Origin: Chromatiales bacterium | GTDB taxonomy: Bacteria; Pseudomonadota; Gammaproteobacteria; CAMYNG01 | Length of the DNA stretch: 6,588 bases | Reading direction: 5' to 3' | Assembly: GCA_027021685.1 (NCBI GenBank) | Contig: JALUTW010000419.1 | Span: forward strand, 1 to 6,588 | Part shown: piece after piece, positions 1-4,920 of the stretch | Layout: each line of letters opens with the position of its first letter | How positions within the stretch are numbered: the first letter of the stretch is position 1 | Translations under genes and position numbers: made by a program | The notes under the pieces: generated by a model | Database searches by the model: none | What the model saw: the letters and a program-made list of their open reading frames with translations, nothing else | Told to the model about the DNA's origin: nothing

Positions 1-2
1 TC

Positions 3-518
3 ACGGCCGGAACCCTGCAGAAACGGGCCGAGGCCCCGGTGCAGGCCGCGGCACAGGCCGAGTCCATCCTCACCGCGCGCGCCGGGGCGGCGTCCGGCGG
101 CATCGACACCCGGGCCCTGGCCCGCGCCCGGGAGCAGACCCGGCTCAGCGGCCGCAAGCGGGCGCGGGTGGAAAGCCGCATCCCCAGCAGCGGCCAGCGG
201 CGGCTGGCCCCGGCCGGCAGCCGGGGGCCCGCCCGCACCCAGGAAGAGATCCAGCTCGTGTTCGATCGCAACAAGGGCGCCATCGACCGCATCTACAACC
301 GCGCCCTGCGCCGCGACCCCACCCTGCAGGGCAAGGTGGTGTTCAAGATCACCATCGCCCCCTCCGGCCGGGTGGTGCGCATCAGCATCGTCTCCAGCGA
401 GCTCAACAACCCGGCGCTGGAAAAGCGCCTGCTGGCCCGGATCAAGCTGTTCAACTTCGGGGCCAAGGACGTGGCCACCACCACCGTCACCTACCCGGTG
501 GTGTTCCTCCCTTCCTGA
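3..518 (+). CDS. TonB-like protein with AgmX/PglI C-terminal domain (5' partial)
   Basis: The frame is open from the first complete codon at position 3 to the TGA at 516-518, giving 171 visible residues; the true start lies upstream of the window. A GTG at 39 is in frame but sits inside an Ala/Arg-rich linker, so it is not a convincing start. The linker (to about base 235) is basic and low in complexity, as in proteins that span the periplasm. The last ~93 residues form a compact domain beginning RTQEEIQLVFDRNKGAIDRI and continuing through GKVVFKITIAPSGRV to TVTYPVVFLPS. This is the pattern of the AgmX/PglI C-terminal domain, a TonB-C-like alpha/beta fold first described in myxobacterial gliding proteins and common beside ExbB/ExbD homologues. 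By family analogy it is an inner-membrane-anchored protein reaching into the periplasm, possibly energised by a proton channel encoded upstream; that is inference. The family call is fairly secure, the role is not. Confidence 0.8.
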   Translation, partial: TAGTLQKRAEAPVQAAAQAESILTARAGAASGGIDTRALARAREQTRLSGRKRARVESRIPSSGQRRLAPAGSRGPARTQEEIQLVFDRNKGAIDRIYNRALRRDPTLQGKVVFKITIAPSGRVVRISIVSSELNNPALEKRLLARIKLFNFGAKDVATTTVTYPVVFLPS

Positions 519-521
519 CGG

Positions 522-593
522 GCAAACCGCTGCTAAACTGTGGTGACGGTCACCGTTTGCGCATCGCGCACTCAACCCTGCCGGGGCGCAAAC
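522..593. promoter_or_regulatory. Spaced GCAAAC elements with GTTTGCGC/GCGCAAAC inverted repeat
   Basis: GCAAAC occurs at 522-527 and again at 588-593, both times continuing as GCAAACCG. Its reverse complement GTTTGC lies at 555-560. The three elements start exactly 33 bp apart (about three helical turns). The middle and right copies extend to the 8-bp inverted repeat GTTTGCGC (555-562) and GCGCAAAC (586-593) with a 23-nt gap. This could be an operator array or an RNA fold after the upstream gene. No regulator can be named from the motif. Confidence 0.3.
542..554. promoter_or_regulatory. Palindrome GGTGAC-G-GTCACC (possible operator)
   Basis: This is a perfect 6+1+6 inverted repeat, 23 bases after the stop of the TonB-like gene. 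A one-base spacer is too tight for a normal RNA hairpin loop, and no strong T-tract follows, so it fits a binding site for a dimeric regulator better than a terminator. Which gene it would control is unknown. Confidence 0.3.
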
Positions 594-645
594 CGATGAA
601 ACCGATATGGCGGCAGGACCCCGGCATCGGCCGGAGGCCACCGTT

Positions 646-661
646 TGTGAGAGGGTTCACA
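646..661. promoter_or_regulatory. CRP/Vfr-type operator, TGTGA-N6-TCACA
   Basis: Both half-sites match the CRP core exactly: TGTGA at 646-650 and TCACA at 657-661, separated by the six bases GAGGGT. The flanks give TTTGTGA and TCACAT, also compatible with the Vfr consensus of pseudomonads. The site centre is 653.5. If transcription starts at 695, as the candidate -10 box predicts, the site lies at -41.5, the standard class II activator position where CRP replaces a good -35 element. The downstream gene itself encodes a cyclic-nucleotide-binding protein. Confidence 0.65.
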
Positions 662-682
662 TCGCGCCGCTGGCGGATCACC

Positions 683-695
683 TAAATTTGTGGCG
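683..695 (+). promoter_or_regulatory. Candidate CRP-dependent class II promoter (-10 TAAATT, start near 695)
   Basis: TAAATT at 683-688 matches the sigma-70 -10 consensus at four of six positions and stands out in very GC-rich DNA. No good -35 hexamer exists at the usual 16-18 bp spacing, which is typical of activator-dependent promoters. Counting -12 to -7 over this hexamer sets the start at about 695, which puts the CRP palindrome at exactly -41.5. The resulting leader is about 124 nt. This start would also exclude translation from the in-frame GTG at 690. Confidence 0.45.
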
Positions 696-698
696 AGA

Positions 699-723
699 GG
701 GGCGTTTTCCGCCCCCATTATTT
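699..723 (+). terminator. GC hairpin with short T-rich tail (terminator or 5' leader stem)
   Basis: GGGGCG (699-704) pairs with CGCCCC (710-715) around the loop TTTTC, and CATTATTT follows. The shape resembles an intrinsic terminator, but the T-tract is broken. It could end transcripts from the TonB-like gene about 180 bases upstream. If transcription starts near 695, it would instead be a stem at the extreme 5' end of the giant gene's mRNA, a position where such stems can protect the message. The sequence alone does not separate the two. Confidence 0.4.
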
Positions 724-774
724 CCTCGTCCCGCGCAGGGTATTGGCGCGGCGCGACAACACAACGAGACGAGG
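724..774 (+). promoter_or_regulatory. Bulged long hairpin in the leader of the giant gene
   Basis: CCTCGTC (724-730) and the directly adjoining CCGCGC (731-736) can pair with GACGAGG (768-774) and GCGCGG (746-751). This gives a 13-bp two-part stem with a 9-nt loop (737-745) and a 16-nt one-sided bulge (752-767). It matches no riboswitch I recognise. It ends about 30 nt before the ribosome binding site, so a role in mRNA stability or translation is possible but unproven. Confidence 0.3.
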
Positions 775-806
775 CCACGGGACACCTCATCGGCGACCGC
801 GCGCCC

Positions 807-821
807 GGGACTGGCAACATG
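807..821 (+). promoter_or_regulatory. Weak ribosome binding site and ATG that set the giant gene start
   Basis: GGGA at 807-810 lies 8 bases before the ATG at 819-821. The protein from this ATG begins MAQPQPQVDRKLLRTFEPLD, leading directly into the first helix of a cyclic-nucleotide-binding fold. The in-frame GTG at 690 would add 43 residues with no domain character, translated from the promoter and leader hairpins, so the ATG is preferred. Confidence 0.6.
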
Positions 822-3800
822 GCACAACCGCAACCACAGGTCGATCGCAAGCTGCTGCGCACCTTCGAGCCCCTGGACCGCCTCACCGCGGACAAGTTCG
901 AGGAGATCATCGACAAGTCCACCATCGAACAATACCCCGCCGGCCGCACCCTGTTCCGCCAGGGCGACAAGGACCGCCGCACCTACTACCTCATGCAGGG
1001 CTCGGTGGAGCTGACCCAGATCGGCAAGTCCCGGGGCACGGTGATCAAGGCCCGCAGCCCCGAGGCGGTCCAGGCCCTGGTGCCGGAGCTGCCCCGTGCC
1101 TTCACCGCCAAGGCCAAGACCCCGGTCACCGTGTTCGTGGTGGATCCCGACCTGCTGGACATCCTGCTGTGCGACGACCACGCGCCCGGGGCCTACCAGG
1201 TCACCGAGCTCTCGGCCGAGGACGACACCACCGACTGGATGCTGCGCTTCCTGCAGTCCTCCACCTTCCTCCACCTGCCCACCGAAAACCTGCAGCGCAT
1301 CCTCCTGCGCATGGAGGAGGTGAAGTTCAAGTCGGGCCAGGTCATCATCCGCCAGGGCGAGAGCGACGACTACTACTACATCGTCAAGAGCGGCCGCTGT
1401 GCCGTCTCGCGGCGCCCGGCCCCCAATGCCGCCGACGTGCGCCTGGCCATTCTCACCGAGGGGGACGGCTTCGGCGAAGAGGCCCTCATCACCCACGGCA
1501 AGCGCAACGCCACCGTGACCGCCCTGGAAGACACCCGGCTCATGCGCCTGCACAAGGACGACTTCATCCCGCTGCTGGTGGAACCGCTGCTGGACTTCAT
1601 CGACGAAGCCGCGGCGGACAAGCTGGTCAAGGGCGGCAGCCAGCTCATCGACGTGCGCAGCAACGAGGACTTCCGCCGCGACGGGCTGCCCGGGGCCACC
1701 AACATCCCGCTCTCGGCCCTGCGCACCCGGGCCGGCAGCCTCAATCCCGAGCGCGAATACATCATCTACTGCGCCGACGGCAACCAGAGCGCGGCGGCAG
1801 CCTTTCTCCTGGTCCAGCACGGATTCCGTTGCAAGATCCTGCAGGGCGGGCTCGCCGCCGCCACCGGGCTCCTGGGCGCCGGCGCCGGGAAGAAGGCCGG
1901 AGAAAAGAAAAAACCCGCGGCCGCAGAAAAGAAGAAGCCCGCGGCCGCGAAACCCGCCGCGCGGCCGGCAAAGAAGAAGGAGGAACCCCCCGAGCCCCCG
2001 GCAGCCGGCAAGACCGGCTCCCCCCAGGTGCAGCGCGAGCACGAGCGCCTGCAGAAGGAGGCCGAGGCCCTCAAGCGCCAGGCCGACTCCCTGGCCCAGA
2101 AGACCGCCCAGGCCGAGGCCGCCAAGGCCGCCGCCCGGCGCGAGGTGGAACGCCTCAAGCAGGAGGAGATCGCGCGCAAGGAGGCGGAGCTGGCCGCGGC
2201 CCGCAGGAAGGCCGAGGAGGAGGCCCGCCGGGCCGAGGCCGCCGAGCGTGCCCGCCGCGAGGCCCTGAAGGAGGCCGAGCGGCTGCAGGCCCTGGAACAG
2301 AAAAAGCGCGAGCGTGACCTGGCCGCGGCCCTCAAGCGGGCCGAGGAGGAAGCCGCCCGCGCCCGTGCCGCCGAAGAGGCGCGCAAGAAGGCCCTGGCCG
2401 AGGCCGAGCGCATGCAGCGCATGCAGCAGACCCATTACACCGCCGAGCTGGAGGCCGCGCGCCAGAAGGCCGCCGCCGAGGCCGAGCGGGCCAAGGCCGC
2501 CGAGGCCGCCTACCAGAAGGCCATGGCCGAGGCCCGGGCCCTGCAGGAGGCCCAGGCCCGGTTCGATGCCGAACTGGCCGCCGTGCGGGCCCGGGTGGAG
2601 GAACAGGCCGAGCGGGCCAAGGCCGCCGAGGCCGCCCGCCTGGAGGCCCTGAGCGAGGCCGAGCGCATCAAGGCCGAGGCCGAGGCCATCAAGGAACAGG
2701 CCTTCGCCGAGACCGAGCGCCTGCGGCGCGAGGCCGAGGCCACCCGCCGCCAGGCGGAGGCCGAGCTGGCCCGGATCCGGGCCGAAGCCGAGGCCGCCGC
2801 CCGGCGCCAGGCCGAGCTCCAGGCCGAACTGGAGCGCGAGCGCCAGCGGGCCCGGGAGCAGGCCGACGAGGCCGCGGCCGCCGCCGCCACCGCCCGCGAG
2901 CAGGCCGAGGCCGATGCCCGCCGCCTGCGGGAAGAGGCCGAGGCCATCCGGGCCCAGGCCATCGAGGAGGCCGAGCGCCTGCGCGCCGAGCTGGAAGCCG
3001 CCCGCCAGGAGATGGCGCGGGAAGCCGCCCGCGCCCGCGAGGAGGCCGAGGCCGCCGCCCGCCTGCGGCGCGAGGCCGAGGAGGCCGCCGCCGCCCAGGC
3101 CGCCGCCGCCCAGGCCGCCGCCGCCCAGGCCGCCGCCGCGCGGGCCAAGGCCGAGGCCGAGGAGGCCGCCCGGCGCGAGGCCGAGCTGGCCGCCGCCGCC
3201 CGTGCCCGTGCCGAAGAGGAGGCCCTGGCCCGGCGCGAGGCCGAGGAGGCCGCCCGCCGCGAGGCCGAACGCCAGGCCGCCGCCCGCGCCCGCGAGGAGG
3301 CCGAGGCCGCCGCCCGCCGCCTGGCCGAGGAGGCCGCCGCCCGCGAGGCCGAGGCCCGGCGCCGGCTGGAGGAGGAACGCCGGCGCAAGGCCGAAGAGGC
3401 CGCGGAAGAGGCGCGGGCCCGGCAGATGGCCGAGGAGATCAAGGCCAAGCTGGAAGCCGCCCAGCGGGAGAAGCAGCAGGCCGCCGGGGGCGACAGCAGC
3501 GAGGGCATCGCGCTGGCCCAAACCAGCGTCCGCGAGGTGCGCGGGCGCACCATCCTCGAGGGCGAGGAGGACATCTTCATCTTCCAGCCGCCGCGCCCCT
3601 CCGGCCACGACGACGACGAAGACGTACCGGAGCTGGAGGACGAGGCGCGGGCCGAGGCCCGGCGCCGCCACCAGCGGAAGAAGCGCGCCAGGAAGAAGGC
3701 CGCGGCCGACGAGGTGCCGTCGTTCATCCTGGAAGACGACGCGGACCCGGACACGCCGTCGCGGGAAGACGAGTCCGGCTACGATTTCGCCGCCATCGCC

Positions 3801-4382
3801 CCGGCCGCCGACGCCGGCCCGGAACGCCTGGCCCCGGCCGCCGGCGGCCAGCACAAGCGCACCCTGGTGGCGGTGGCCGCCAGCGTGGCGCTGGCGGGCG
3901 TGCTGGGCGTGATGTTCCTGCGCGGCGGCCACGACGTGGACCAGGAGGTGGAGCGGGTGGCGCGCATGGTGGAGCAGCCGGCCGCGCCCGCCGCCAGCGA
4001 GGCCGACGTGGCCGGGCGCCTGGCGGGTTCGGAGACCCGCGCCGCCGGCCTGGGCGCCGCCGCGCGGCTGAAGGCCGACGCAAGGGTGCGGCAGGAAGCG
4101 GAGGCCGAATACCGCCGGCTGCTCGCCCGCTGGAAGAACCAGGCCCGGCAGGACACCCCCCCGCCGGCGCCCCCGGCCCCCGCTGCCGCAGCGGTTCCGG
4201 CCGCACCCGCGCCCGACAGCCCCGCCGCGCCGGCGCCGGAATCGCCGCTGGCGGTCCCGCTGGCCGAGGAGGCCCCGCCGGCCGCTGCCGTGGCCGACGG
4301 CTCGCCCGAGGAGCAGGTTGTGCTGCCGGCCACGGCCCTGGAAGAACAGCCCGCGGAGCCGGTGGCGGAGGACCAGCCCTAG
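819..4382 (+). CDS. Giant membrane-anchored cNMP-binding/rhodanese/coiled-coil protein
   Basis: This is a 1187-residue protein of composite build. Residues ~15-118 form a degenerate cyclic-nucleotide-binding fold (FRQGDKDRRTYYLMQGSVEL is present, the phosphate cassette is missing). Residues ~139-255 form a second such fold with an intact-looking cassette, FGEEALITHGKRNATV (218-233; Glu220, Arg229). Residues ~260-350 are a rhodanese domain with LIDVRS and active-site-type Cys318 in CADGNQS. A Lys/Ala/Pro linker (~355-400) leads to ~490 residues of Ala/Glu/Arg-rich helix, then an acidic Asp/Glu region, one transmembrane helix (1015-1034, preceded by HKR) and a Pro/Ala-rich tail to 1187. Positive-inside logic puts the sensory domains and coil in the cytoplasm and the tail in the periplasm. 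There is no helix-turn-helix, so it is not a CRP-type transcription factor. cNMP-cNMP-rhodanese proteins of about 350 residues are a known proteobacterial arrangement; the coil and anchor are the unusual addition. A cyclic-nucleotide- or sulfur-responsive scaffold is inference only. Confidence 0.85.
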   Translation: MAQPQPQVDRKLLRTFEPLDRLTADKFEEIIDKSTIEQYPAGRTLFRQGDKDRRTYYLMQGSVELTQIGKSRGTVIKARSPEAVQALVPELPRAFTAKAKTPVTVFVVDPDLLDILLCDDHAPGAYQVTELSAEDDTTDWMLRFLQSSTFLHLPTENLQRILLRMEEVKFKSGQVIIRQGESDDYYYIVKSGRCAVSRRPAPNAADVRLAILTEGDGFGEEALITHGKRNATVTALEDTRLMRLHKDDFIPLLVEPLLDFIDEAAADKLVKGGSQLIDVRSNEDFRRDGLPGATNIPLSALRTRAGSLNPEREYIIYCADGNQSAAAAFLLVQHGFRCKILQGGLAAATGLLGAGAGKKAGEKKKPAAAEKKKPAAAKPAARPAKKKEEPPEPPAAGKTGSPQVQREHERLQKEAEALKRQADSLAQKTAQAEAAKAAARREVERLKQEEIARKEAELAAARRKAEEEARRAEAAERARREALKEAERLQALEQKKRERDLAAALKRAEEEAARARAAEEARKKALAEAERMQRMQQTHYTAELEAARQKAAAEAERAKAAEAAYQKAMAEARALQEAQARFDAELAAVRARVEEQAERAKAAEAARLEALSEAERIKAEAEAIKEQAFAETERLRREAEATRRQAEAELARIRAEAEAAARRQAELQAELERERQRAREQADEAAAAAATAREQAEADARRLREEAEAIRAQAIEEAERLRAELEAARQEMAREAARAREEAEAAARLRREAEEAAAAQAAAAQAAAAQAAAARAKAEAEEAARREAELAAAARARAEEEALARREAEEAARREAERQAAARAREEAEAAARRLAEEAAAREAEARRRLEEERRRKAEEAAEEARARQMAEEIKAKLEAAQREKQQAAGGDSSEGIALAQTSVREVRGRTILEGEEDIFIFQPPRPSGHDDDEDVPELEDEARAEARRRHQRKKRARKKAAADEVPSFILEDDADPDTPSREDESGYDFAAIAPAADAGPERLAPAAGGQHKRTLVAVAASVALAGVLGVMFLRGGHDVDQEVERVARMVEQPAAPAASEADVAGRLAGSETRAAGLGAAARLKADARVRQEAEAEYRRLLARWKNQARQDTPPPAPPAPAAAAVPAAPAPDSPAAPAPESPLAVPLAEEAPPAAAVADGSPEEQVVLPATALEEQPAEPVAEDQP
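1905..1952 (+). repeat. Two 24-bp copies encoding KKKPAAA(E/K) in the linker
   Basis: Codons 1905-1928 read KKKPAAAE and 1929-1952 read KKKPAAAK. The copies differ by AAA/AAG choices in the Lys codons and by the final codon. The motif resembles basic Lys/Pro/Ala linkers of bacterial histone-H1-like and TolA-like proteins. It joins the rhodanese domain to the coiled coil and is probably disordered and positively charged. Confidence 0.6.
2187..2699 (+). repeat. Four tandem 42-43-codon repeats in the coiled coil
   Basis: Units begin at 2187 (ELAAARRKAEEEARRAEAAE), 2316 (DLAAALKRAEEEAARARAAE), 2445 (ELEAARQKAAAEAERAKAAE) and 2571 (ELAAVRARVEEQAERAKAAE). Each continues with a variant of AR.EAL.EAER and a more variable end. 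Lengths are 43, 43, 42 and 43 codons, close to six heptads. They cover residues 457-627. The later coil is similar in composition but lacks this clear register. I read this as old in-frame duplication that lengthened the helix, since the copies have diverged in sequence. Confidence 0.6.
3084..3143 (+). repeat. 15-bp tandem repeat encoding AAAAQ (VNTR-like)
   Basis: Three perfect copies of GCCGCCGCCGCCCAG (3084-3098, 3099-3113, 3114-3128) are followed by a degenerate fourth (3129-3143) that ends GCG CGG. They encode AAAAQ three times and then AAAAR. Because the unit is 15 bp, gain or loss of copies keeps the frame and only changes helix length by five residues, so the tract could vary between strains. 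Confidence 0.7.
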
Positions 4383-4404
4383 CGGCGGACCAGGGGCGGA
4401 GGCC

Positions 4405-4875
4405 TCAGCCGGCCGCCTCCGGCGGCAGGATCACCTCGTGCCGGCCCTGCTGGCGTGCCGGATCCACGTACTCGAAGATGGCGGCCTTGAGCGGCCAGCC
4501 CTTCTCGTCCGTCACCACCACCGTCCAGCGCCCCAGGGCCAGGGGGTCGAGATCCCTGGCGGAGTACACGCGCCAGCGCGGCCCCTTGACCTCGAACTTC
4601 ACCGTCGCCACCACCTCGCCGTTGTACTCCCAGCGGTGATAGACGGTCTGCCCCTGCATGCCGCGCAGCTCGGTGAAGAAATAGATCCGGCGCACGTCGT
4701 TGGCCAGCGCCAGGACCCGGTTGACGGGCTCCCGATCCACCACCTCGGTGGTGAACATGGCTCGCGCCACGCGGCCCCCGGCGGGCTGTGCCGGCAGCGC
4801 CCCCCAGGTCCACAGGAGCACGGCGGCCACGAGCACCCGGGTCACGACAAGGGGGCATCGACGCTGAAGATCCAT
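4405..4875 (-). CDS. Exported DUF2914-domain protein
   Basis: The protein has 156 residues. The N-terminus MDLQRRCPLVVTR followed by VLVAAVLLWTWGALPA looks like a Sec signal peptide, with likely cleavage after Ala29 or Ala32, so the mature protein should be periplasmic. Residues ~56-136 match DUF2914, a family of unknown function: RIYFFTEL, GQTVYHRWEYNG (75-86) and GPRWRVYS (98-105), then a WTV strand near residue 117. The start is the only reasonable ATG; the next Met (residue 40) would delete the signal peptide. The best purine run upstream, AGGGA, lies about 18 bases away, so initiation looks weak or coupled to the gene before it, whose stop is 45 bases upstream on the same strand. The 3' end faces the giant gene with 22 bases between stops. 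The function is unknown. Confidence 0.85.
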   Translation of the reverse strand: MDLQRRCPLVVTRVLVAAVLLWTWGALPAQPAGGRVARAMFTTEVVDREPVNRVLALANDVRRIYFFTELRGMQGQTVYHRWEYNGEVVATVKFEVKGPRWRVYSARDLDPLALGRWTVVVTDEKGWPLKAAIFEYVDPARQQGRHEVILPPEAAG

Positions 4876-4879
4876 GGCG

Positions 4880-4889
4880 CTAACGTTAG
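4880..4889. repeat. 10-bp palindrome CTAACGTTAG between the two minus-strand genes
   Basis: This perfect palindrome lies 4 bases upstream of the DUF2914 start codon, in the 45-bp gap between the two minus-strand genes. It has no central loop, so it is more likely a protein site, or chance, than an RNA hairpin. It is AT-richer than its surroundings. Confidence 0.25.
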
Positions 4890-4920
4890 TCGTCCCTGTC
4901 CCGTCTGGCCAGGGCCGCGA

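Larger units (their letters stand above)
519..818. other. 300-bp intergenic regulatory region
   Basis: This is the only long gene-free stretch in the window. From left to right it holds spaced GCAAAC elements and a GGTGAC/GTCACC palindrome near the upstream stop codon, a CRP-type operator, a candidate -10 element, a GC hairpin, a bulged long hairpin and a weak Shine-Dalgarno sequence. Short open frames run through it but none has a plausible start, ribosome binding site or recognisable product. It is locally richer in A/T than the flanking genes, most clearly at 680-690 and 716-724, as expected for a promoter. Confidence 0.6.

Noticed and set aside
690..818. GTG at 690 as the start of the giant gene
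   Set aside because: It would translate the leader hairpins, has no ribosome site, lies upstream of the predicted transcript start, and adds 43 residues without domain character.
1902..1916. A-rich run (AAAAGAAAAAAC) as a programmed frameshift or slippage site
   Set aside because: In the reading frame the A6 run is split as AAA AAA C, the wrong phase for an X-XXY-YYZ slip. The run is short, and the zero frame continues with sensible sequence.
743..2317. A long plus-strand frame overlapping the giant gene
   Set aside because: Its product is Arg/Pro/His/Gly-rich without domains, while the other frame encodes clear cNMP and rhodanese folds. It is a composition shadow.
2020..3480. Repeat array resembling CRISPR or satellite DNA
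   Set aside because: The repeats are in frame, encode a regular Ala/Glu/Arg helix, and have no constant repeat with unique spacers.
678..3932. A 1084-codon open frame on the minus strand, antisense to the giant gene
   Set aside because: It is a mirror of the GCC/GAG/CGC-rich helix and promoter region, giving Gly/Leu-rich nonsense with no domain. Stop codons are rare on every frame of such GC-rich repeats.
4383..4426. Bidirectional terminator between the convergent genes (GGAGGC/GCCTCC and GCCGCC/GGCGGC)
   Set aside because: The stems overlap each other and lie mostly inside the DUF2914 coding end, no T-tract follows on either strand, and such pairs are expected by chance at this GC content.
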